A stretch of 64,000 nucleotides of DNA from Candidatus Limivivens intestinipullorum (GTDB lineage Bacteria > Bacillota > Clostridia > Lachnospirales > Lachnospiraceae): contig DVIQ01000023.1 of assembly GCA_018711185.1 (NCBI GenBank), positions 1 through 64,000 of the forward strand, in the 5' to 3' direction. Below, in pieces: positions 46,437-56,509 of the stretch. Both the position numbers and the translations under genes were made by a program. The notes below the pieces were generated by a model. The model did no database searches. It had not been told where the DNA came from and saw nothing but the letters and a program-made list of their open reading frames with translations. The first letter of the stretch is position 1. Every line of letters begins with the position of its first letter.

Positions 46437-47153
46437 TCAGCAGTAAGCTTCAATCGCTTCCCTGACAAACGCAGCCGTCCCCTCGCCGCCGACACGGTCG
46501 ATGTTGTTCTTAAAACGCTCGTCCTCAACATACATCTGCCCAAGCCCCCGTAAAGTTTCCGCGGTACAAGCATAATAATTACTTGTGATAAAATTCTGCA
46601 GAGCTTTTATTTTTCCCTGTACCGCCTTATCGGCAGGCGGCAGTGTTCTGAGCGCCCCAAGTTCCGCGAAAAGCTTCATCAGCTGCCCTGCTTTTTCACC
46701 GAAGTCCTCCGTCTCTCCCTGCTTCTGTTCATATTCTTTGTATTCTTTGGTATTCCCCCATTTTTCCTTTGCCTCCGCCTTATATTCTTCGATCTCGCTT
46801 TTATCAAAAACATGAAAATCCATTTTTCTTACTCCTTTTTCCTGAATCTCACGGGCAAAAGAGATCAATTCTCCGAGATGCTTATACTGCAGCTCCAGCA
46901 GCCGGATTTGCTGCGCCAGCGCTTCGGACGGGTCAAAATCCGGACTGTCAAGGATAGCCTTAATCTCCTTTAGCGGAAACCGCAGCTCCCGAAACAGTAA
47001 AATATTCTGCAAACGGCCAAGAGCCGTATCGTCATACAGCCGATAGCCCGCTTTGGTTACCTCTGTCGGCTTTAAAAGACCAATCGCGTCATAATGATGC
47101 AGTGTGCGCACACTGACTCCTGTGAGTTTACTGACTTCCTTTACTGTCCGCAT
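46437..47153 (-). CDS. MerR family regulator with TipAS-like C-domain
   Basis: MRTVKEVSKLTGVSVRTLHHYDAIGLLKPTEVTKAGYRLYDD; C-terminal TipAS-like. Confidence 0.93.
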   Translation of the reverse strand: MRTVKEVSKLTGVSVRTLHHYDAIGLLKPTEVTKAGYRLYDDTALGRLQNILLFRELRFPLKEIKAILDSPDFDPSEALAQQIRLLELQYKHLGELISFAREIQEKGVRKMDFHVFDKSEIEEYKAEAKEKWGNTKEYKEYEQKQGETEDFGEKAGQLMKLFAELGALRTLPPADKAVQGKIKALQNFITSNYYACTAETLRGLGQMYVEDERFKNNIDRVGGEGTAAFVREAIEAYC

Positions 47154-47236
47154 AGCGATTCCTCCCGTGTAAGGCAATTATAAACTATGACACAGCGTCA
47201 GAGTCAACTGCTTTTATACCTTTTTCCCGAATCGAA

Positions 47237-47276
47237 AAAGGAATGCCTCGGCCATTTGGCCGGGCATTCCTTTTCT
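47237..47276 (-). terminator. Hairpin GGAATGCCTCGGCCATTTGGCCGGGCATTCC with flanking A/T runs
   Basis: Inverted repeat in the intergenic region after 46437-47153 regulator start / before the BNR_4-like gene end. Confidence 0.55.
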
Positions 47277-47297
47277 GCGCCATAAGACCGCTTTTGG

Positions 47298-48623
47298 TTA
47301 TTTCTCCTTCACGATCTTCCGCACAATTTTGGTATTGTACTTTTTAAATTCTTTGGGATTATACATACCGGCGGAGAAATTTATCTCCCCCTTGGCATAT
47401 TTCGTCAAAAACGGCCGCAGAAGCGCCTTGCTTCTGGACTTCTGAAGAATCTTTACCCTCTTCCATTTCTTTCCGGAGCGCTTCCACTGCTCGATCTGCC
47501 AGTATTTTCCGGTATTTCTGCTGATATAGAGGACATTCGGGTTCTTTTCGCTGATGGCGACGCCGCCGAAATAATAGGAATAGGTATAAAAAGCCTTTCC
47601 GCTCTCCGCCACATCCGTGGTACGCTTCTTCTTTCCCTTTACCTCGGTGATCTTATAGGTACTGTTGGAAGAATTCTGGGCGGATGCATAGGCGATTACG
47701 GTTTTCTTTTTCTCCGTATAACCAACGTCCAGCAGACGGTTCGTGCCGCCCTTTTCTTTCTCCACCGCCACATCCGCTTTCTTAAAGGACAGCCCCCATC
47801 CGCCGGAGGTAACACGGTAGAGAACCTTTCCGCTAACGTCCGTTATCCTCTGCTTTCCAGGACTGTAAAAGGCCACGCGGATATCGGAATTACTTTCCTT
47901 GGGGTTGGAGCACATGACAAGCCGGATGTCGGAGCTGTCCGTGCAGGCCATGGCCTTTATGTAATACTGGTTTGTACCGCCGTTGATGATATTCCGAAAG
48001 GCAGACCAGTTCAGACCATCTCTGCTGAAGGACACCGCCCAGGTATACCTCTTGGAAGCGTTTTTGATCTGCGCGGAAGAATAACGCAGTCTGGTAAACA
48101 GGTAATAACCATTTTTTGTCTTAATCAGCTGGATATAGGTACACTTCGCGGGCGTATGCAGAAGAAAAGGTTCCTCCCATTCCCGGATCATCTCCCGGTT
48201 TTTGGAGACAAATACCTTCAGATAATTCCTGGTATTATGGCCGGAGGTGATATACAGGATTCTCCCATCCGGCAAAACCTCCACCGCTCCGGCATTGTGG
48301 TCGTCCGCCTTCTCCTTTACGATATTCACCCGCTCACGCTTTCCGGAACGGTTGTTGTAGGAAATCAGTCCGCAGTAGCCGTCCGATCCCACATAGGACG
48401 TATAAGTCTTGTCATATTTGCCCTTATAGCGCACGGAAAGCGGATACACCCACCAAGAATTAATCCCCTTCGTATCCGTAAAAGCGGCGTTTGAAGACTC
48501 CGCACGAAGCGTATCCTCTGTCTCTTCTATGTTCTCCGCAAAGGCAGCCGCTCCAAAAAGTCCTGCCAGCAGCAAACAGGCAAAAAAGAGGCAGATCAGC
48601 TTGCTTCCGATTCTTTTTTTCAT
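47298..48623 (-). CDS. Secreted BNR_4-like beta-propeller protein, putative glycan-active
   Basis: Signal peptide; WWVYPLSVRYKGKYDKTYTSYVGSDGYCGLISYN...DDHNAGAVEVLPDGRILYITSGHN; lysine-rich. Confidence 0.65.
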   Translation of the reverse strand: MKKRIGSKLICLFFACLLLAGLFGAAAFAENIEETEDTLRAESSNAAFTDTKGINSWWVYPLSVRYKGKYDKTYTSYVGSDGYCGLISYNNRSGKRERVNIVKEKADDHNAGAVEVLPDGRILYITSGHNTRNYLKVFVSKNREMIREWEEPFLLHTPAKCTYIQLIKTKNGYYLFTRLRYSSAQIKNASKRYTWAVSFSRDGLNWSAFRNIINGGTNQYYIKAMACTDSSDIRLVMCSNPKESNSDIRVAFYSPGKQRITDVSGKVLYRVTSGGWGLSFKKADVAVEKEKGGTNRLLDVGYTEKKKTVIAYASAQNSSNSTYKITEVKGKKKRTTDVAESGKAFYTYSYYFGGVAISEKNPNVLYISRNTGKYWQIEQWKRSGKKWKRVKILQKSRSKALLRPFLTKYAKGEINFSAGMYNPKEFKKYNTKIVRKIVKEK

Positions 48624-48770
48624 ACAAAACTCCATTCTGCCGTCCTTTTCGGACGGCGTCCTTGCTCTCGCCGCGGTTCAGCCGGCGGAAAGCCGTCTGA
48701 ACCGCAGTACATTTCGCAGCCTGCTGTCCTGCCGCAGACTGCCGCATCTTATGTTCTTCTGTATCCGGCC

Positions 48771-49490
48771 TCATTTTAACACAAAGGCCCAGACCACTGC
48801 AACCAAAATCGCCGGCAGCATATTCGCCACCTTCAGTTTTTTCTCCCAGATCAGATTTACCCCGACGCAAAAGATCAGCAGCGACCCGATCAGAGAGAGA
48901 TTTCCAAGGGCCTGTTCCGTCATCAGCGGCTCCACCAGCCTGGCGGCAAGAGTAATGACTCCCTGAAACAGCGCCACCGGAATCGCGGAAAAAATACATC
49001 CTTTTCCAAGAAAGGATGTCATAACCAGAACGATAATCAAATCCAGCACCGCCTTTACGGCCAGCACGGAATAATCGCCGGAAAGCCCGTCCTGGATAGC
49101 CCCCACCACGGCCATGGCGCCGATGCAGACCGTCAAAGACGCCGTCACAAAGGCGTCCACAAAAGCCGGATCCTGGCTGTTTCCTGTCCTGGCCTTCAGC
49201 CATTCCCCAAACTGTTCAATGCGAAACTCTATATTCAGAATCTCTCCGATCAGCGAGCCGATCACCATGCTCCCGATCATCATCATCGTACTGCCGCTTA
49301 CCAGACTCTGTCCGCTCACGGTCATCATTTCCTCGATGGCTCCGCCGATCCCGATAAACATGACGCAGACTCCGGTAGCCTTCATCAGCGTATCCTGCAT
49401 GCTTTTCTTCAGAAAATGACCGCCGGCCAACCCCAGAAGGCCGCCGGCAATAATCGCTCCCGCGTTTATAATTGTTCCCAGTCCACGCAT
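48771..49490 (-). CDS. DUF554 family membrane protein
   Basis: MRGLGTIINAGAIIAGGLLGLAGGHFLKKSMQDTLMKATGVCVMFIGIGGA. Confidence 0.92.
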   Translation of the reverse strand: MRGLGTIINAGAIIAGGLLGLAGGHFLKKSMQDTLMKATGVCVMFIGIGGAIEEMMTVSGQSLVSGSTMMMIGSMVIGSLIGEILNIEFRIEQFGEWLKARTGNSQDPAFVDAFVTASLTVCIGAMAVVGAIQDGLSGDYSVLAVKAVLDLIIVLVMTSFLGKGCIFSAIPVALFQGVITLAARLVEPLMTEQALGNLSLIGSLLIFCVGVNLIWEKKLKVANMLPAILVAVVWAFVLK

Positions 49491-49595
49491 AGTTTTCTGT
49501 CCTTTCCTTCATTGATAATGCCGCCTGAGAAAAGCCAGGCGGCATTGTTAATTATATCACGCTAAAAATAGAATGTATACCGATTAAAATATAGA

Positions 49596-50321
49596 TTACA
49601 GGCCCAAAGCGTCACGGATCGTTTTGATGTATGTCCTGCTTATCGGAATTTCTTCCGAACATCCTTTTGTTCTCATATTATAGGTGCTGTTAAACATCGG
49701 ATATATTTCCTGAATCTGAAAAAGATTTACTACATAGCTTTTATGGCATCTCAGCCATCCGTCTTTTTTTAGACGGTTTTCCCAGTATCCAATGGTATGA
49801 CTTAACTGATAAGTGCCTTTTGCCGTAACCAAAAACAGATCCCTGGCAACTACTTTTATAAAGCATCCCTCTCTTGGCGGAATAATAAAATATTTCTCAC
49901 CTTTCCTGCCGATAATGCAATTTACTTCTTCTCCCACCTTAGAAGCTGCTGTATTTCCTCCCAGCCTCCCCAGTTTTTCCAAAGTTCTCCGGATTTTCTG
50001 AGTTGTGACCGGTTTTGTAATATAATCAATGGTATTTACTCTGTACGCATCTATCGCATAATCGGTATAAGCGGTAATAAATACAATTCTGATATCGCTG
50101 TTTCGTTCCCATACACGTTCCGCAAATTCCAACCCGTTAAGCTCTGGCATAGATATATCGGAAAATATCACATCCGGCGCGGTTTCTTCCAAATGCGCAA
50201 GCGTATCTAACGAACTGGTAGATTCCCAAATAATTTCAATTTCTGCAAACTGGTTTAAAATGAACTTAAGCTGTTCAAGGATTAATGGTTCATCGTCAAG
50301 AATTGCTGCTCGCATTTTCAT
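49596..50321 (-). CDS. LytTR-type response regulator
   Basis: REC domain (AAILDDEPLILEQL, FSDISMPELNGLE, TKPV) plus LytTR (WLRCHKSYVVNLFQIQEIYP). Confidence 0.93.
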   Translation of the reverse strand: MKMRAAILDDEPLILEQLKFILNQFAEIEIIWESTSSLDTLAHLEETAPDVIFSDISMPELNGLEFAERVWERNSDIRIVFITAYTDYAIDAYRVNTIDYITKPVTTQKIRRTLEKLGRLGGNTAASKVGEEVNCIIGRKGEKYFIIPPREGCFIKVVARDLFLVTAKGTYQLSHTIGYWENRLKKDGWLRCHKSYVVNLFQIQEIYPMFNSTYNMRTKGCSEEIPISRTYIKTIRDALGL

Positions 50322-52893
50322 TCACCTTCTTGCCCTTTTCGTATGGAATATGAAAAGAAATCTCCGTTCCCCTTCCAAATTCACTGGAAATTTCCAGTTC
50401 TTCCTGATAATAAAGCCTCAGCCTTTTGATGACATTTGTGAGTCCGAAAGCATTTCCATCTTTCATTTGATAAATTTCATCAATCTTTTCCTTGCAGATT
50501 CCTGCGCCATCATCCCTTACCAAAACAGATGCTCCCCGGTCGTCCTGAGCAATTTCTATTCCGATATGCAGAACCCTGCCTGTCAATCGGCCGTGTACTA
50601 CGCAATTTTCCACAAGCGGCTCGATTAAAAGAGGCATAACCGGCATACTCCGTTCACAGTGAATCTGCATGTCTGTTTCGATCATTCCCTGAAACCGGAC
50701 TTTCTCAATTTCCAAAAACGCCTCGATCAGATCCAGCTCTCTCTGCAGTGTTACTCTTGTATGAAGATTTCCCGCAAAAAGATTTCCCCGCAAATATTCT
50801 GCAAAGTATTCTAAAAGCACATATGCTTCCATAGGCGCGCTGAGGCACAACGGCATAATAGTGCTTATCGTATTAAAAATAAAATGCGGATTCATCTGGT
50901 TCTGCAGAAAATCAATGCGATATTTTGACAGTTCTTCCTCGGACTGATGAAGCCGCAAAGCTCCATATACTTTTAGCAATAGCTGATGTCTGCTGAAAGG
51001 CGTCTCTAAAACATCATTAAAATTCTCCAGTCTTTTGTCGCTGATATAAAAATTACGCCTGCTGCTGATCAGTATAACCGAAAGCTGAGCCAGGGAAAAA
51101 CTCCTGCGGATCTCATTGCAGATTTCAAAAAATGCCATTCGAAAAAATACTTCTCCTATCAAGGCCAGAATTACTCCCGGTGTGCGTTTTAAATACTCCA
51201 CTGCCTCCCGTCCATCACTGAAAGTCTGAAGCCAGAATGGTTCTGTAGCCAGATAAGCGGAAATCAATGCGATTTGTTCTGCTTGATTACTTACCAGAAC
51301 AATAATCCCCTTTTCTTCTTCCTTCTTTCTATCCAGATCATCCCTGTCTTTTTCCGCCTCATTCTCCATTTCCTGATACTTTTTAAAGCGGCACGCCAAG
51401 GTCATCTTTTCTTTATTCTTCCGGACAAAAAAAGAACCTCCTTGCAAAAGAACAATATTTCTTGCGCAGATCAGAGAAATGTTCTCTTCACGGTATGTGT
51501 CATGCTGAAACTCTTTTTTTCGAAAAAGCCGACAGAATCGAACCGCTCTTTTTTCAAGATTCTTCTGAATTACTGTTTTTATTTCCAAATAAATGTAACC
51601 ATCCTTGTCCAGTGCGGCTTTAATTTCTAAAGGAATATCAGATACGCCCAGATCTGTCAGTTCCTGAAGGATATTCGCGAAGGCATCCGTCAAATAATAG
51701 GGATCACTTAAGATATAAGTTTCTTCTGAAAGGTGATTAGCAAATACAAATCGGCCGGACTTTTGCCGTCTCCTTTCCAGAATATCAATGGCCTCATTCA
51801 GGATAAGGCTGATATCCACTCTGACTTTTTCAATAGTATATGCATTTTCCATGAAAAGACTGTTTTTCCGCAGATAAACTAATGTTTTTTTTATTCTGGT
51901 AATTTCATAATTCATCGACTGCAGAATATGTTCTGCATTTTTCGGATTCTTCCATTCTTCCCCCGCAAGGATCTCAGTCAATCCCTGAATAAGATTCACC
52001 GGATTTTCTACAGTTTCAAGGAGTTTATTGGTAATTTCATATTTATATCGGTTTGCAAATTTTATTTTCCGATTGACGTCTTTGCTTAAACACATTCTCA
52101 GATGAAATTTTCGATAATAGTAAAAATAAGTCAATACCGCCGCAAGGGCTGCTGCACAGCCCAACAGCAGTATTTTATGATAATCCCGGAACAAATTATC
52201 GCTTGTACGCATCTGAAAATAAAGAATACTAATCCCCATCCAGGCTGCCGTTAAAAGCAGAGAAACCGTCCTTTCCCTGGCCCCTGCTGCTCTGGCACTA
52301 TACAGAAGCCCAATCCCCGCAGAAACAATCCCAAATAAAAACATTGCCGTAATATTGGCTCTTGGCGGCACCAGAAGGGTATGAAGCATTGCAGACAGCA
52401 AAAGCAGCAAACAAATTTTCAGGGTGCTCTGACATCCGGGCTTTCGGGTCTCTGTATATTCCAACTCCAAAAATGTATAACCGGCAAGTATAAAGAAAAT
52501 ATCCCCAAACTTAATCCACAAAATCCGGGCAGGAGGACTGATATAAAACATCGTTTCGTATTCCCACAGGCAGCTAAACAGCCCCGCACTGCAGAACAAT
52601 AAGCGCACAACCGTCATAAGAGAATTTTCCCGCAGCACGGCCAGATAAAACACATAGCAGAAAACCCCCAGTACAATCAGGGCCGTTCCGATAATCAGCT
52701 TCGGAATCAAATTTTGTGTTATGACCGTATCTACATTTAAATAATTCCTTCTTCGGTACAGGACAAAATGAAAAGTCGCAATCTCCCAACGGATAACACA
52801 GACAAGGGCTGTTGCTGTGCAAAGAATACACAGCAGTGTATATACCTGCTGAACCCAAAATTTAAATTTCTTTGTTTCTTCCGGCATGGCCAT
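50296..52893 (-). CDS. 7TM sensor kinase: degenerate HK module + degenerate REC + LytS/YesM-type histidine kinase
   Basis: 7 TM N-terminus; QMNPHFIFNTIS, LIEPLVENCVVHG, VRDDGAGI, GLTNV in C-module; middle modules lack catalytic residues. Confidence 0.88.
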   Translation of the reverse strand: MAMPEETKKFKFWVQQVYTLLCILCTATALVCVIRWEIATFHFVLYRRRNYLNVDTVITQNLIPKLIIGTALIVLGVFCYVFYLAVLRENSLMTVVRLLFCSAGLFSCLWEYETMFYISPPARILWIKFGDIFFILAGYTFLELEYTETRKPGCQSTLKICLLLLLSAMLHTLLVPPRANITAMFLFGIVSAGIGLLYSARAAGARERTVSLLLTAAWMGISILYFQMRTSDNLFRDYHKILLLGCAAALAAVLTYFYYYRKFHLRMCLSKDVNRKIKFANRYKYEITNKLLETVENPVNLIQGLTEILAGEEWKNPKNAEHILQSMNYEITRIKKTLVYLRKNSLFMENAYTIEKVRVDISLILNEAIDILERRRQKSGRFVFANHLSEETYILSDPYYLTDAFANILQELTDLGVSDIPLEIKAALDKDGYIYLEIKTVIQKNLEKRAVRFCRLFRKKEFQHDTYREENISLICARNIVLLQGGSFFVRKNKEKMTLACRFKKYQEMENEAEKDRDDLDRKKEEEKGIIVLVSNQAEQIALISAYLATEPFWLQTFSDGREAVEYLKRTPGVILALIGEVFFRMAFFEICNEIRRSFSLAQLSVILISSRRNFYISDKRLENFNDVLETPFSRHQLLLKVYGALRLHQSEEELSKYRIDFLQNQMNPHFIFNTISTIMPLCLSAPMEAYVLLEYFAEYLRGNLFAGNLHTRVTLQRELDLIEAFLEIEKVRFQGMIETDMQIHCERSMPVMPLLIEPLVENCVVHGRLTGRVLHIGIEIAQDDRGASVLVRDDGAGICKEKIDEIYQMKDGNAFGLTNVIKRLRLYYQEELEISSEFGRGTEISFHIPYEKGKKVNENASSNS

Positions 52894-52985
52894 TCCCTCC
52901 TGCTTTCCGAATACGTGCCATAATTGCCTTTTTCATTATACCCCCACAGAATTTTAAACACAATCCCGAAATGTACTGGAAAAAA

Positions 52986-54128
52986 TTACCTTTTCTTATA
53001 CAGTTTCACAGTATTTTTGTACATAACATTTTCTGCTGTCTCCATCGCAAAAGAGCCAGAAATAAAATCCTTATCCACCAGTTCCTGTAGTGCATCTGTG
53101 AAAAAACTCCGAAACAAAAAGGCTGCATACCAAAACTGTTCTGGAATACCTCCCGCGTCTGTACCAAACAAAAGTTTTGTCATAGGAGCCATTTCCATCA
53201 ATGCTTTTAGCTTAGACGCTCCGGCAATGCTTGCATAAGGGACCAGAGCCGAAGCATCGCCATAAACGTTACCGTACTGCTGTAGCATCATCCCAAGTTC
53301 TTCGCAATAGGGGTATCCTGCATGAAGCAGTACAAAAACAGTATTGGGGTACGCATTTATCACCTCATAAAGAAAAATCGGATTACATTTTTGCAGATCG
53401 AGCATCGGCGAGTCTCCAATAGCTGTATGAACCTGAATAGGAATCCCCAGCTCTTCACATACTTCACATGCTTTACAGAAGCAGTAGTCACGGAAAATTT
53501 TTTCATACTTCCGGCTCCCGCGATCCGACAGATACAGATAATAGCCTTGACGAAACTTTTCCTCCGAAAGTACATGAATCTGCAGACCCGTCTTATAAGC
53601 GATAATGGATTTCAATCCTACAAGCTGCTCTCTGCGTATCTTTTCTTTCAGCCCCTCCACATATAATCGGGTAAAATCCTCAAAGCTGTAATCCCCCTCT
53701 TCCACCACATCCTCTGCAACCCACTCAATCCGATTAACCTTACGAAGAAAAAAACCCGTCATTTCGCAGTCAAATTCATCTAATTCTTCCTTTGTCAAAA
53801 GCTCCTTGGAAACCGGACAGCCAATATCTGCGACCATGCCGGTATAGTTTACATCTTTCCACAAAAAATCAATGTACCCTTTCCGGTCACTTTTCAGCAT
53901 TTCTTCCCTGGTCTTAAGCAGTTCCTCAAGGCTGCAGTTCTCCGAAAGTCCAAGGGTTCTGCGAAGTCTGCGATTACACATCTGAAAAAAAAGCGTACTA
54001 TGTACGTGACAAGTTTCCTGAGGTATCGTACTCAACGCGAAATTTCTTTCATAGCTTGACTGCCTTCCCGCCGGAAACGGATGTCCATGATTATCAATCA
54101 ATGGAATTCCTGAAATATCAATTTTCAT
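52986..54128 (-). CDS. Amidohydrolase-2-like TIM-barrel metal hydrolase
   Basis: LIDNHGHPF, IPIQVHTAIGD, VFVLLHAGYPYCEEL, LLFGTDAGG. Confidence 0.85.
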   Translation of the reverse strand: MKIDISGIPLIDNHGHPFPAGRQSSYERNFALSTIPQETCHVHSTLFFQMCNRRLRRTLGLSENCSLEELLKTREEMLKSDRKGYIDFLWKDVNYTGMVADIGCPVSKELLTKEELDEFDCEMTGFFLRKVNRIEWVAEDVVEEGDYSFEDFTRLYVEGLKEKIRREQLVGLKSIIAYKTGLQIHVLSEEKFRQGYYLYLSDRGSRKYEKIFRDYCFCKACEVCEELGIPIQVHTAIGDSPMLDLQKCNPIFLYEVINAYPNTVFVLLHAGYPYCEELGMMLQQYGNVYGDASALVPYASIAGASKLKALMEMAPMTKLLFGTDAGGIPEQFWYAAFLFRSFFTDALQELVDKDFISGSFAMETAENVMYKNTVKLYKKR

Positions 54129-55164
54129 ATTTATATCCATTCCTTTCTGATTCATTTTCACAAATGCAATCAATCTCTTTCAGTTCCTCATCCGTAAACG
54201 TAAGGTTTTCAACCACTTTCACATTTTCTAAAATTTGTTCCGGTTTTGAGGCACCAATTAATACAGAACACACACCGTCGTCCCGTAATACCCAGGATAA
54301 AGCCATTTCTGCAAGACTCTGTCCCCTCTTTCCCGCCAACTGGTTCAACTTTTGTATCTGCTCCAGCCTTTGCGACGTTAATGCCTCTTTTTTCAAAAAC
54401 CGATGGTCCCTGGCAATCCTGCTGTCCTCCGGAATACCATATAGATATCGGTCAGAAAGCAGTCCTTGAGCCAGCGGACTGAAAGCAATAATTCCCATTC
54501 CTGCTTTCGCACAGGCTTCTTTTACCCCGTCTTCTTCAATGGTACGGTCAAAAATAGAATACCGCCGCTGGTTAACAATACATGGGCAGTGAAGCTCCTG
54601 CATAATTGCAAGGGCTTTCTCGGTATGCTCCTTATCGTAATTTGAAATTCCCGCATAAAGGGCTTTTCCTGAACGAACAATCTGGGCCAGTGCTCCCATC
54701 GTCTCCTCCAAAGGCGTTTCTGTATCCATTCTATGGTGGTAAAAAATATCCACATATTCCAGGCCCAACCGTTTCAAAGATTGATCGACGCTGGCAATCA
54801 AATATTTTCTGCTGCCCCAGTTTCCGTAAGGACCTGGCCACATATCGTAACCAGCCTTTGTAGCGATCAGCAGCTCATCCCGGTACGGCTGAAAATCCTC
54901 TCTGAGAATGCGTCCCACATTTTCCTCCGCGCTTCCATAAGCCGGTCCATAGTTATTGGCCAGATCAAACTGTGTAATTCCATTGTCAAAAGCAGTGCGG
55001 CACAATTCTTTCATGTTTTCATAATTTCCTCCGCTCCCGAAATTATGCCAAAATCCCAGAGAAACCGCCGGAAATTTTAGTCCGCTGTTCCCGACGCGAT
55101 TATATCTCATCGTTTCGTATCTTTTTTCGCTTGCTGTATAAATACCCATATTCTGTACTCCCAT
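54118..55164 (-). CDS. Aldo/keto reductase (YghZ/Kv-beta-like)
   Basis: MRYNRVGNSGLKFPAVSLGFWHNFG...FDLANNYGPAYGSAEENVGRIL...GISNYDKEHTEKAL. Confidence 0.93.
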   Translation of the reverse strand: MGVQNMGIYTASEKRYETMRYNRVGNSGLKFPAVSLGFWHNFGSGGNYENMKELCRTAFDNGITQFDLANNYGPAYGSAEENVGRILREDFQPYRDELLIATKAGYDMWPGPYGNWGSRKYLIASVDQSLKRLGLEYVDIFYHHRMDTETPLEETMGALAQIVRSGKALYAGISNYDKEHTEKALAIMQELHCPCIVNQRRYSIFDRTIEEDGVKEACAKAGMGIIAFSPLAQGLLSDRYLYGIPEDSRIARDHRFLKKEALTSQRLEQIQKLNQLAGKRGQSLAEMALSWVLRDDGVCSVLIGASKPEQILENVKVVENLTFTDEELKEIDCICENESERNGYKYEN

Positions 55165-55219
55165 TGATTTAGATCGGCGGACTCTGCCTGATTGACAGGG
55201 TCCGCCTTTGCAAATTCTC

Positions 55220-56482
55220 TCATTTTACCGCTGTAGTAAAAGCATCATCCAGCGCCGCTGCCAGCCCATCAATATCAAAGTCATCCATCATAGCGTATTC
55301 CTGCACAATCTCATTCTGCAGTGTATTATATTGATCTGAAAATCTTTCATAGCCTGCCATACTGAACTGCCGCTCTGCCGGATAATTCACAATATCCTGC
55401 AGTCCTTCAGAGAATGAAAAATCAACGGTCGGACATACCGACAACTTCTTTGCCATAGTCGCGTAAGCATTACAGGATTCCTCTGTAATCAGGAAAGAAA
55501 CAAATTTTTTGGCCGCGTCCAGTTGATCGGCATCCTGAGAATTGTATACGCAGAAGGGACTTCCAGGCGCAAGATCTACAATGGCACCGGACGGATCTTC
55601 TGATGTAGGCAGGGCAAAGAATCGAATATTGCTGTCCGGATTTTTCTGCTCAACAGAATCAATAGTCCACGTCCCGTTTATCATCATAGCTGCTTCCCCA
55701 TTTGCAAGACTGTTATATCCATCCTCACTATTACTTCCAAACGGGTCATCTTCCCAGTATTCCTTATAACGGATAAAGTTTTCCATCACCTGACGAAACT
55801 TCTCATCTCCCGAAAAACTTTCTTCCAAATTTTCGTGAGCAGTAAACCACTCCGGTCCACAGAGAATGTCCTCATAAATCTTCAAAGTCAGTCCTACCAC
55901 CCACTGCTCTCCATAGCCTGTTGCAAAAGGCTGAATTCCATTATCCTCTAAAATACCGCATACCTCCTCAAGTTCCGTCATTGTTTCCGGAATTTCGATA
56001 CCGTATTTATCAAACATGTCTTTATTATAGAAGACTCCATACGCATTTTGATCAATCGTTATCCCGTACTGCTTTCCATCCACCTGCCCATCCGGAAGAA
56101 TCTTTTCATTCAGATTTTCCAATCCGGTGAGTCCGGTGAGATCTGCCACATGGCCTGCTTCCACATATTTAATCAGAGAACTCCGTCCGGTATTCGCAAT
56201 AAAAATCATAGGCGCATCATCTGATGCGATTTTTGTCTGAAGTGTCTGAGAATAGGAATCTGCCGGTATAACCTCCTGTTCCACTGTAATATATGGATAT
56301 TCTTCCTGAAACGCCGCAATTCTGTCATCAATCCATGCCTGTATTCCGGCCTCACTGAAGTGATGCGAAAAAGTAATTTCCACCGGTTCCTGTTCCGTTT
56401 CCTGGGCAGATACCGTCCCGCCCATCAACAACACAGCCATACACCCGAATGCCATTCCTCTTGCCCATACATTTTTTTTCAT
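55220..56482 (-). CDS. Sugar ABC transporter substrate-binding protein
   Basis: Signal peptide; FSHHFSEAGIQAWIDDRIAAFQEEYPYITVEQEVIPADSYSQTLQTKIASDDAPMIF. Confidence 0.93.
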   Translation of the reverse strand: MKKNVWARGMAFGCMAVLLMGGTVSAQETEQEPVEITFSHHFSEAGIQAWIDDRIAAFQEEYPYITVEQEVIPADSYSQTLQTKIASDDAPMIFIANTGRSSLIKYVEAGHVADLTGLTGLENLNEKILPDGQVDGKQYGITIDQNAYGVFYNKDMFDKYGIEIPETMTELEEVCGILEDNGIQPFATGYGEQWVVGLTLKIYEDILCGPEWFTAHENLEESFSGDEKFRQVMENFIRYKEYWEDDPFGSNSEDGYNSLANGEAAMMINGTWTIDSVEQKNPDSNIRFFALPTSEDPSGAIVDLAPGSPFCVYNSQDADQLDAAKKFVSFLITEESCNAYATMAKKLSVCPTVDFSFSEGLQDIVNYPAERQFSMAGYERFSDQYNTLQNEIVQEYAMMDDFDIDGLAAALDDAFTTAVK

Positions 56483-56509
56483 TTGTAACCCTCCTTATAA
56501 ATAGTTTTA

